A program made the position numbers and the translations under genes. From an uncultured Faecalibacterium sp. (GTDB taxonomy: Bacteria; Bacillota; Clostridia; Oscillospirales; Ruminococcaceae), in the NCBI GenBank assembly GCA_934525405.1, contig CAKSZF010000094.1:1-5644 (forward strand): a DNA stretch of 5,644 nucleotides, in the 5' to 3' direction. Below, one piece after another: positions 1 to 5,068 of this stretch. The notes beneath the pieces are model-generated. The model was not told the origin of the DNA. It made no database searches and saw nothing but the letters and a program-made list of their open reading frames with translations. The stretch's first letter is position 1; each line of letters opens with the position of its first letter.

Positions 1-75
1 ACACAGAAGTTAAGCTTACTTGTGCCGAAGATAGTTAGCTGGAAACGGCTTGTGAAAATAGGTAGTCGCCGACTT
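1..75 (+). rRNA. rrf: 5S ribosomal RNA, 3' part (5' end outside window)
   Basis: The first ~75 bases match the 3' two thirds of a bacterial 5S rRNA. The conserved ACACAGAAGTTAAGC block (loop B/helix III region) is at 1-15, GCCGAAGATAGT at about 28-39 corresponds to the usual GCCGATGGTAGT, and GTGAAAATAGG at 52-62 corresponds to the usual GTGAGAGTAGG. The 3' strand of helix I (about GTCGCCGACTT) ends near 75. Roughly 40 bases of the 5' end lie to the left of the window. A terminator follows almost at once, so this is the distal end of an rRNA operon and no tRNA gene follows. The exact 3' end is estimated by alignment from memory to E. coli and B. subtilis 5S. Confidence 0.9.
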
Positions 76-80
76 AATTG

Positions 81-113
81 AAAGCTCTGAGATGAAAGTC
101 TCAGGGCTTTTTT
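81..113 (+). terminator. Rho-independent terminator of the rRNA operon
   Basis: A 12-bp stem pairs 81-92 (AAAGCTCTGAGA) with 99-110 (TCTCAGGGCTTT), with one T-G wobble and a 6-base loop (93-98). It runs into six T residues (108-113). It sits 5 bases after the estimated 5S 3' end, where an rRNA operon terminator is expected. Confidence 0.93.
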
Positions 114-222
114 ATTGCGCTAATATAAAATACATAAGCACAAATTTGCAGGAAAAAGCGCTTTTGCCTCGTGTTACAAGGTGAAAGCGCTTTACAATTT
201 TGCAAAAAGGATGCGACTAATC
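114..222 (+). promoter_or_regulatory. AT-rich gap with two AAAGCGCTTT palindromes, candidate operator pair
   Basis: This gap between the rRNA terminator and the carboxypeptidase gene holds a 12-base perfect palindrome AAAAGCGCTTTT at 154-165, extended by matching GG/CC at 151-152 and 167-168. A second copy, AAAGCGCTTT, lies at 184-193 inside GTGAAAGCGCTTTAC. The centres are 29 bp apart, so nearly three helical turns. The form resembles operators of LacI/CcpA-type regulators (cre-like TGAAAGCGCTTT). A -10-like TACAAT lies at 193-198 directly beside the second palindrome, but I find no convincing -35 at 16-18 bp. A second AT-rich stretch at 121-131 could also be a -10. The palindromes are visible directly; the operator role is inference. 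Confidence 0.4.
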
Positions 223-1095
223 ATGAAACGATTCCACCGCCGCTGTCGGCGGCTATGTATTCTGGCGGCACTGCTTGTACTGCTGGTGCTGTTTCTGCGG
301 CAGAACGTCTTGCTGGATACTGCCAGCCGACACGCAATCTTGCTGGACGCCCAAAGCGGGCGGGTACTGGCACAGAAACGTGCCGATGAGCGTGCTGCAC
401 CGGCATCTCTGACAAAAATGATGACCATACTGCTGGCCATTGAGACTGAGCCCGATCTGGATAAACAGGTAACACTGCCGGAGAATATTTTTCCAGCCTT
501 GCAGACCGAAAACGCCTCTATGGCGGGCTTTGTACCCGATGAGACTGTCACGGTGCGTGACCTGCTCTATGGTGCGATGCTGCCCTCCGGCGCAGAATGC
601 TGTGAGACGCTGGCGCAGCTGGTGAGCGGTAGTGAAGAAAACTTTGCCGCACTGATGAACCAAAAGGCCGCAGAGCTTGGCATGAAGAACACCCATTTTA
701 CAAATGCGACCGGCCTGACCGATACTGAGCACTATTCCAGCGCGGCAGATATGGCAAAGCTATTGCAGACAGCATTGCACAATGCAACCTTCCGCACCAT
801 TTTTACAGCGGAGCACTACACCACCACGGCGACTGCGCAGCACCCGGAGGGCGTTTTACTGACCAGCACACTGCTGGGCAGGCTGGACGGAACGGAACTT
901 CCGGAGGGAACGCAGATCGAAGGAGGCAAAACAGGGTATACTGCCGCCGCAGGGCTGTGCTTGGCCAGCCTTGCCACCGTGAACGGGAAAGAGTACATCC
1001 TTGTTACGCTTGCCGCGCCCGGAGACCATGGAACGGAGCAGTACAATATCCGCGATGCAGTGCATGTGTACCGGAAACTGGCAGATAAAAAATAA
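223..1095 (+). CDS. D-alanyl-D-alanine carboxypeptidase, peptidase family S11 (penicillin-binding protein)
   Basis: A penicillin-binding serine peptidase that removes the terminal D-Ala from peptidoglycan stem pentapeptides, acting outside the membrane. From the ATG at 223 it has 290 residues. A basic start (MKRFHRRCRR) is followed by one hydrophobic segment at about residues 11-26 with no clear cleavage site, so it is probably a membrane anchor. The catalytic SxxK is SLTK (S62, K65) and the third motif is KTG at 236-238 in GGKTGYT. The second motif reads SGA (122-124), where the family usually has SxN. The conserved stretch ELGMKNTHFTNATGL lies at about 151-165. It ends soon after the catalytic domain, so the C-terminal PBP5-type domain of longer DacA/DacF proteins is absent. 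In-frame starts also exist at 181 (GTG) and 211 (ATG). I prefer 223 because AAGGA lies at 207-211 and the basic-hydrophobic leader starts there, though the 11-base spacing is long. Family call is firm; start is moderate. Confidence 0.88.
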   Translation: MKRFHRRCRRLCILAALLVLLVLFLRQNVLLDTASRHAILLDAQSGRVLAQKRADERAAPASLTKMMTILLAIETEPDLDKQVTLPENIFPALQTENASMAGFVPDETVTVRDLLYGAMLPSGAECCETLAQLVSGSEENFAALMNQKAAELGMKNTHFTNATGLTDTEHYSSAADMAKLLQTALHNATFRTIFTAEHYTTTATAQHPEGVLLTSTLLGRLDGTELPEGTQIEGGKTGYTAAAGLCLASLATVNGKEYILVTLAAPGDHGTEQYNIRDAVHVYRKLADKK

Positions 1096-1111
1096 CCGTG
1101 CTAGAACCGCC

Positions 1112-1140
1112 TTGCAAACCGGATGCTCCGGCGGTACAAT
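1112..1140 (+). promoter_or_regulatory. Sigma-A-type promoter of the YkgJ-family gene
   Basis: TTGCAA (1112-1117) and TACAAT (1135-1140) are separated by 17 bp, which predicts a start of transcription near 1147 and a leader of about 28 bases before the ATG at 1175. A small GC dyad (CCGGA 1119-1123 / TCCGG 1127-1131) lies in the spacer and could be an operator or chance. There is no terminator between the carboxypeptidase gene and this gene, so read-through from upstream is also possible. Confidence 0.55.
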
Positions 1141-1174
1141 AGGGACATTCTATCATGGAAAAGGATGTTTGACT

Positions 1175-1900
1175 ATGCGAGACGAAGCCATTGACCTGTG
1201 CGGACAGGTGGATTTTACCCGTACCGATGCCATGCCGCTGCTGGAACGGGATGCACAGTTCCGTTTTGCCTGTGCGGGCTGCGGCAACTGCTGCCGCGGG
1301 CGGGAAGATATCGTGCTGTCCGGCTATGACCTGTGGCGCATTGCCGCCCGGCTGCGCCTGCCGCCGCAGATCGTAGCCCGGGGTTATTGCCGCAGCAGTA
1401 TTGGCAGGGTGAGCCATTTACCGGTGCTGCGGCTTGCCCCAGTCAAGGAAAACCGCAACAACTGCCCCTTTCTGACTGAAAACCACTGCGCCATCCATGA
1501 TGCCGAGCCGCTGGTTTGCGCGCTGTATCCGTTGGCGCAGGAGATCAGCCGGGCAGGGGAGGTACACTATTTTTTGCAGCCCACGGGCTGCGGCGGGCAG
1601 ATGATCGAAGCAAGGGTGCAGGATTACCTTGCCCGCTACAATGTGCCCGCCCGGGAAGCCATGGATGTGCGCTGGGCGCAGACCTGCATGGCGCTGGAAG
1701 ATACGGTGGAGCAGCTGGAGGCGGTGCTCAGCCCGGTGCTGGTGCGCCGGATGCAGGCTAAGCTCTGGCAGGCACTGTATTTTGGCTACGATTACGCGCA
1801 GGATTATCTGCCGCAGCTGGAAGCAAATCTGCAAACGCTGGACACAGAGCTGCGTAAACTGACGGAGTATCAGAAAAAACGGGATAATCGTTCAAAATAA
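1175..1900 (+). CDS. YkgJ-family cysteine-cluster protein (putative zinc or iron-sulfur binding)
   Basis: A 241-residue soluble protein of the YkgJ/UPF0153 (CxxCxxCC) family. These proteins are annotated as zinc- or iron-chelating, possibly Fe-S, and their cellular role is not settled. The family cysteine set is complete: C33-x2-C36-x2-C39-C40 in FACAGCGNCC, then C97 (NNCPFL), C105, C115 in EPLVCALYP, and C139. C9, C72 and C171 are additional. The C-terminal third (about 175-235) is rich in Leu, Gln, Glu and Arg and looks helical; it has no motif I recognise. No signal peptide or membrane segment is seen. The open frame extends upstream to 1001, but the ATG at 1175 is preceded by AAAAGGA (1159-1165) at 9 bases and avoids overlap with the carboxypeptidase gene. 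It is 79 bases after that gene and seems to have its own promoter. No neighbour points to its partner. Confidence 0.82.
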   Translation: MRDEAIDLCGQVDFTRTDAMPLLERDAQFRFACAGCGNCCRGREDIVLSGYDLWRIAARLRLPPQIVARGYCRSSIGRVSHLPVLRLAPVKENRNNCPFLTENHCAIHDAEPLVCALYPLAQEISRAGEVHYFLQPTGCGGQMIEARVQDYLARYNVPAREAMDVRWAQTCMALEDTVEQLEAVLSPVLVRRMQAKLWQALYFGYDYAQDYLPQLEANLQTLDTELRKLTEYQKKRDNRSK

Positions 1901-1956
1901 TTGATGGATGGCTTTACTTGAATCGATAATAAAGGCCGTTTTCAGGGAAAAGTGGA

Positions 1957-1985
1957 TTGTTTTGCCAGCGATTCTGTGATATACT
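1957..1985 (+). promoter_or_regulatory. Extended -10 promoter of the ABC transporter operon
   Basis: TTGTTT (1957-1962) and TATACT (1980-1985) are 17 bp apart, and TG at 1977-1978 gives an extended -10 element (TGATATACT). Transcription would start near 1992, leaving a leader of about 95 bases. The leader contains a weak hairpin (TGTAAAGCG at 1993-2001 with CGCTTACA at 2016-2023, one bulged A). I see no T-box consensus and no riboswitch that I recognise in this leader. Between the previous stop (1900) and this promoter I see no clear rho-independent terminator. Confidence 0.65.
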
Positions 1986-2086
1986 TCACGAGTGTAAAGC
2001 GAACCTTGCTTGATCCGCTTACAATATCGGCCCGGAGTGCGGCGTCCTGTTGGCTGCAAGGGCTGAAGATAGAGGAGATTATCAAT

Positions 2087-3115
2087 ATGCGTAAAATCAC
2101 TCGTCGTTCCTTCCTGACTGTTGCCGCCGCCTGCGGCGCAGCAGCTGCTCTTTCTGCCTGCGGCGGTTCTTCCTCCGCATCTTCTGCCGCAGCGTCCTCC
2201 ACGGTTGCTTCTGCATCGGTCGCTGCCGCTTCCAACGGCGAAAAGTTCACCGTTGGCATCTGCCAGCTGGTACAGCATGCTGCACTGGATGCCGCTACGC
2301 AGGGCTTTGAGGATGCTCTGACCGCTTCCTTTGGCGAGAACGTCACCTTCGACTTCCAGAATGCACAGGGCGATTCCGCTACCTGCGCCACCATTGCCAA
2401 CGGCTTTGTTTCCTCCGGCGTGGCACTGATCATGGCAAACGCTACCCCGGCTCTGCAGGCTGCACAGGCTGCTACCAACACTATCCCCATTCTGGGCACC
2501 TCCGTTACCGAGTACGGCGTGGCACTGGGTCTGGATAACTTCTCCGGCACCGTGGGCGGCAACGTCTCCGGCACCTCCGATCTGGCACCGCTGGATCAGC
2601 AGGCAGATATGATCGTGGAGTGGATGCCCGAGGTCAAGAAGGTTGGCCTGCTGTACTGCTCTGCCGAGGCCAACAGCCAGTATCAGGTTGATGAAGTGCA
2701 GAAGTATCTGGAGGCCAAGGGCGTGACTGCTACCCAGTATGCTTTCTCGGATTCCAACGATTTGTCCTCTGTCTGCCAGAAGGCTGCAGACGAGAACGAT
2801 GCACTGTATGTGCCTACTGATAACACTGTTGCCGCCAATACCGGCATCGTGGACGGCATCTGCCGCCCGGCTAAGAAGCCTGTGTTCGCCGGTGAGGAGG
2901 GCATCTGCTCCGGCTGTGGCGTGGCTACCCTGTCCATCAGCTACTACGATCTGGGCTACACCACCGGTGAGATGGCAGTCAAGATCCTGAACGGCGAGAG
3001 CGACATCTCCACCATGCCCATCGAGTACACCGATGTAACCAAAAAGTACAATAAGGCTGTCTGCGATGACCTTGGCCTGACCGTACCGGAAGGCTATGTA
3101 GAGATCGAAGCCTGA
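2087..3115 (+). CDS. ABC transporter substrate-binding lipoprotein, TrpX-like (ABC_sub_bind family)
   Basis: The solute-capturing lipoprotein of the importer encoded here, 342 residues. The leader has a twin-arginine-like motif TRRSFL (5-10), a hydrophobic stretch, and a lipobox LSAC with the lipidated Cys at C25. A Ser/Ala linker (about 26-49) joins a two-lobed periplasmic-binding-protein type 1 fold. Family signatures are GICQLVQHAALDAATQGF (57-74), SGTSDLAPLDQQ (161-172), KKVGLLYCS (184-192), DNTVAANTG (245-253), FAGEEG (267-272) and SYYDLGYTTG (285-294). The ATG at 2087 has AGAGGAG (2071-2077) at 9 bases; the frame stays open upstream to 1952, but that stretch covers the promoter and is not leader-like. 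The gene ends with tandem stops TGA TAA. Streptococcal relatives (TrpX) are linked to tryptophan uptake, but the ligand cannot be read from this sequence. Eight cysteines besides the lipid one (59, 100, 191, 230, 259, 274, 277, 326) are unusual for an exported protein. Confidence 0.92.
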   Translation: MRKITRRSFLTVAAACGAAAALSACGGSSSASSAAASSTVASASVAAASNGEKFTVGICQLVQHAALDAATQGFEDALTASFGENVTFDFQNAQGDSATCATIANGFVSSGVALIMANATPALQAAQAATNTIPILGTSVTEYGVALGLDNFSGTVGGNVSGTSDLAPLDQQADMIVEWMPEVKKVGLLYCSAEANSQYQVDEVQKYLEAKGVTATQYAFSDSNDLSSVCQKAADENDALYVPTDNTVAANTGIVDGICRPAKKPVFAGEEGICSGCGVATLSISYYDLGYTTGEMAVKILNGESDISTMPIEYTDVTKKYNKAVCDDLGLTVPEGYVEIEA

Positions 3116-3144
3116 TAACAGCAAAACCGGAACAATATAAAAAT

Positions 3145-3178
3145 AGCGGAGAAGAGTGAATTCTTGCTCTTCTCCGCT
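3145..3178 (+). terminator. Strong intergenic hairpin: leaky terminator or 3' mRNA stabiliser
   Basis: A perfect 12-bp stem pairs AGCGGAGAAGAG (3145-3156) with CTCTTCTCCGCT (3167-3178) around a 10-base loop. It is followed by only a short T run (3178-3180) and then CCC, so termination is probably partial. It lies between the binding-protein stop and the permease gene. Hairpins placed like this in ABC operons commonly keep the binding protein in excess over the membrane parts, by partial termination or by protecting the upstream mRNA. That role is inferred here. Confidence 0.6.
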
Positions 3179-3217
3179 TTCCCGTATCAAAGCGGGAGAT
3201 AAAAAAGTGTAACGTTT

Positions 3218-3223
3218 AGGAGG
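3218..3223 (+). promoter_or_regulatory. Ribosome binding site that fixes the TTG start of the permease
   Basis: A full AGGAGG at 3218-3223 ends 8 bases before the TTG at 3232. No ATG or GTG is suitably placed in frame. The next in-frame ATG (residue 27) lies inside the first membrane segment and would remove conserved N-terminal sequence. Confidence 0.85.
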
Positions 3224-3231
3224 AAATTGTT

Positions 3232-4173
3232 TTGGAAATCATTGCAAGACTTGCAAACCTGCCGGGTGCTCTGCCGGGTGCCTGTGCGCAGGGGCTTATC
3301 TGGGGTATCATGGCCATTGGCGTATACCTGACCTACCGCATTCTGGATGTAGCCGACCTGACCGTGGACGGCAGCTTTGGCACTGGCGGCGCAGTGTGCG
3401 TCATGTGCCTGCTTTCCGGCATGAACGTCTGGGCAGCATTGCTGATGGCTGTGCTGGCCGGCCTTGCTACCGGCCTTGTCACTGGCCTGCTGCACACCTT
3501 TATGGGCATTCCCGCCATTCTGGCCGGCATCCTGACCCAGCTGGCGCTGTATTCCATCAACCTGAAGATCATGGGCAAGGCGAACCAGTCCATCAACGTG
3601 GATAAATATGGTCTGCTCATCTCCCTGCGCTGGGTCAAGGAATTTGCCCTGCACAACCCCATCATCATGGTCATCCTTGCTACGGCGGTGGTCATCGGGG
3701 TGCTGTACTGGTTCTTCGGTACGGAGCTGGGCTGCGGCATCCGTGCTACCGGCTCTAACCCTGCCATGTCCCGCGCACAGGGCATCAACACCAACTTCAA
3801 CATCGTGCTGGGTCTGGCCGTCTCCAATGCGCTGGTGGCACTGTCCGGTGCGCTGCTCAGCCAGTATCAGGGCTTTGCAGATGTCGGTATGGGACGCGGT
3901 GCCATCGTCATCGGTCTGGCTGCCGTTATCATCGGTGAGGCCGTGTTTGGCCGCATCTTCCACAACTTTGCCCTCAAGCTGGCCTCTGTTTCCATCGGCG
4001 CAATCATCTACTATATCGTCATTCAGCTGGTGCTGACGCTGGGCTTTGATGCCAACCTGCTCAAGCTGCTCAGTGCCTCTGTGGTGGCCGTGTTCCTTGC
4101 TGTGCCGTACTGGAAGGGCAAATACTTCTCGAAGCCGGTCAAAAAGGCAAAGGAGGGCGAAAAAAATGCTTGA
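3232..4173 (+). CDS. ABC transporter permease, TrpY-like (ABC-type uncharacterised transport system family)
   Basis: The membrane channel subunit of the importer, 313 residues, probably acting as a homodimer. Hydrophobic segments are visible at about 17-35, 50-62, 66-90, 93-111, 142-161, 190-212, 223-239, 248-270 and 277-292. A conserved N-terminal block DLTVDGSFGTGG lies at 42-53. The cytoplasmic coupling loop reads GTELGCGIRATGSNPAMSRA at 163-182, continuing QGIN; this matches the LGxxIRATGxNxxMxRAxGIN pattern of the branched-chain/ribose-type permease superfamily and should contact the ATPase. The tail is strongly basic (KPVKKAKEGEKNA). It starts at TTG, chosen from a perfect upstream Shine-Dalgarno. 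Its last 8 bases overlap the ATPase gene, indicating translational coupling. The 116-base gap before it holds a strong hairpin but no convincing promoter, so it is expected to be read from the promoter at 1957. Confidence 0.92.
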   Translation: MEIIARLANLPGALPGACAQGLIWGIMAIGVYLTYRILDVADLTVDGSFGTGGAVCVMCLLSGMNVWAALLMAVLAGLATGLVTGLLHTFMGIPAILAGILTQLALYSINLKIMGKANQSINVDKYGLLISLRWVKEFALHNPIIMVILATAVVIGVLYWFFGTELGCGIRATGSNPAMSRAQGINTNFNIVLGLAVSNALVALSGALLSQYQGFADVGMGRGAIVIGLAAVIIGEAVFGRIFHNFALKLASVSIGAIIYYIVIQLVLTLGFDANLLKLLSASVVAVFLAVPYWKGKYFSKPVKKAKEGEKNA

Positions 4174-4963
4174 GATCCAAAATGTTTCTAAAACCTTCAA
4201 TGCAGGCACGGTGAACCAGAAAACCGCCCTGAACGGCCTGAACCTGAAGCTGAACGAGGGCGATTTCGTCACCGTCATCGGCGGCAACGGTGCAGGTAAA
4301 TCAACCATGCTGAATGCCGTTGCCGGTGTGTGGCCGGTGGACGAGGGCAAGATCCTCATCGACGGTGTGGATGTCACTCGCCTGAGTGAGCATCAGCGTG
4401 CCGCCTACATTGGCCGCGTGTTTCAGGACCCCATGACCGGCACTGCCGCCACCATGCAGATCGAGGAAAATCTGGCGCTGGCAGCCCGGCGCGGCAAGCG
4501 CCGCACCCTGCGTATCGGCATCACAAAGGCCGAGCGGGAGCAGTACCGTGAGCTGCTCAAGACCCTTGATCTGGGCCTTGAGGATCGCCTGACCGCCCGC
4601 GTGGGTCTGCTTTCCGGCGGTCAGCGGCAGGCACTGACCCTGCTGATGGCTACCATGAACAAGCCCAAGCTCCTGCTGCTGGACGAGCACACCGCCGCAC
4701 TGGACCCCAAAACGGCGCTGAAGGTGCTTACCCTCTCGGCACGCATCGTGGAGGAGAACCACCTGACTACCATGATGATCACCCACAACATGAAGGATGC
4801 CATCAAATACGGCAACCGTCTCATCATGATGCACGAGGGTCATATCATCTATGACGTGGCAGGGGAGGAGAAGCAGAAGCTGCACGTCTCCGATCTGCTG
4901 GCCAAGTTCCAGATCGCCAGCGGCGGCGAGTTTGCAAATGACCGCATGATTCTGTCCAACTAA
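4166..4963 (+). CDS. ABC transporter ATP-binding protein, TrpZ-like
   Basis: The cytoplasmic motor of the importer, 265 residues and a single nucleotide-binding domain, which would work as a dimer. All motifs are intact: Walker A GGNGAGKST (39-47), Q-loop Q87 in VFQDP, signature LSGGQ (149-153), Walker B LLLLDE with D173 and catalytic E174, D-loop ALD (178-180) and switch H207 in MITHNM. DEHTAALDPKTA after Walker B is typical of this transporter class (COG1101-like). The ATG at 4166 has AGGAGG (4151-4156) at 9 bases, inside the end of the permease gene. The open frame runs upstream to 4046, but that part is the permease gene read in another frame. A terminator follows directly, so the transcription unit ends here. 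Confidence 0.94.
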   Translation: MLEIQNVSKTFNAGTVNQKTALNGLNLKLNEGDFVTVIGGNGAGKSTMLNAVAGVWPVDEGKILIDGVDVTRLSEHQRAAYIGRVFQDPMTGTAATMQIEENLALAARRGKRRTLRIGITKAEREQYRELLKTLDLGLEDRLTARVGLLSGGQRQALTLLMATMNKPKLLLLDEHTAALDPKTALKVLTLSARIVEENHLTTMMITHNMKDAIKYGNRLIMMHEGHIIYDVAGEEKQKLHVSDLLAKFQIASGGEFANDRMILSN

Positions 4964-4973
4964 ACTGAAACAG

Positions 4974-5012
4974 AAGGGCGTTCCACCTACAAGCAGATGA
5001 AACGCCCTTTTT
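4974..5012 (+). terminator. Rho-independent terminator of the ABC operon
   Basis: AAGGGCGTT (4974-4982) pairs with AACGCCCTT (5001-5009) as a 9-bp stem with an 18-base loop, and the descending arm runs into TTTTT (5008-5012). It begins 10 bases after the ATPase stop codon. Confidence 0.85.
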
Positions 5013-5019
5013 CAATAGC

Positions 5020-5056
5020 AAAAAACAGGCTCCCCGCCAATGGCAGGGAGCCTGTT
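5020..5056 (-). terminator. Rho-independent terminator of the minus-strand sugar kinase
   Basis: An 11-bp stem pairs 5024-5034 (AACAGGCTCCC) with 5046-5056 (GGGAGCCTGTT). The inner GCC/GGC (5036-5038 / 5042-5044) can also pair around an AAT loop. Read on the minus strand, the stem is followed by six T residues (complement of A at 5020-5025). It begins 12 bases after the kinase stop and faces the ABC operon terminator only 7 bases away. Confidence 0.88.
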
Positions 5057-5068
5057 GCTGTATGCGGC

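Noticed and set aside
1001..1174. Upstream extension of the YkgJ-family gene to 1001
   Set aside because: It would overlap the carboxypeptidase gene by 95 bases and include the promoter. The ATG at 1175 has a proper ribosome binding site and the extension lacks family similarity.
1952..2086. Upstream extension of the binding-protein gene to 1952
   Set aside because: It contains the -35/-10 promoter, and would bury the twin-arginine/lipobox leader in the middle of the protein.
1992..2086. T-box or other riboswitch in the ABC operon leader
   Set aside because: The leader is only about 95 bases, has no T-box consensus and no terminator hairpin with a T run; only a weak bulged hairpin is visible.
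1892..3190. 432-codon open frame on the minus strand opposite the binding-protein gene
   Set aside because: It mirrors a strongly coding plus-strand gene with intact family motifs. Long antisense frames arise from GC-rich codon use, and its translation shows no recognisable domain.
4046..4165. Upstream extension of the ATPase gene to 4046
   Set aside because: This is the permease gene read in another frame. The ATG at 4166 has a perfect AGGAGG and starts exactly where ABC ATPases begin.
3187..4377. 396-codon open frame on the minus strand opposite the permease and start of the ATPase
   Set aside because: It spans two clear plus-strand genes, has a His/Gln/Asp-rich translation typical of an antisense shadow, and runs through the hairpin-flanked gap without a plausible start signal.
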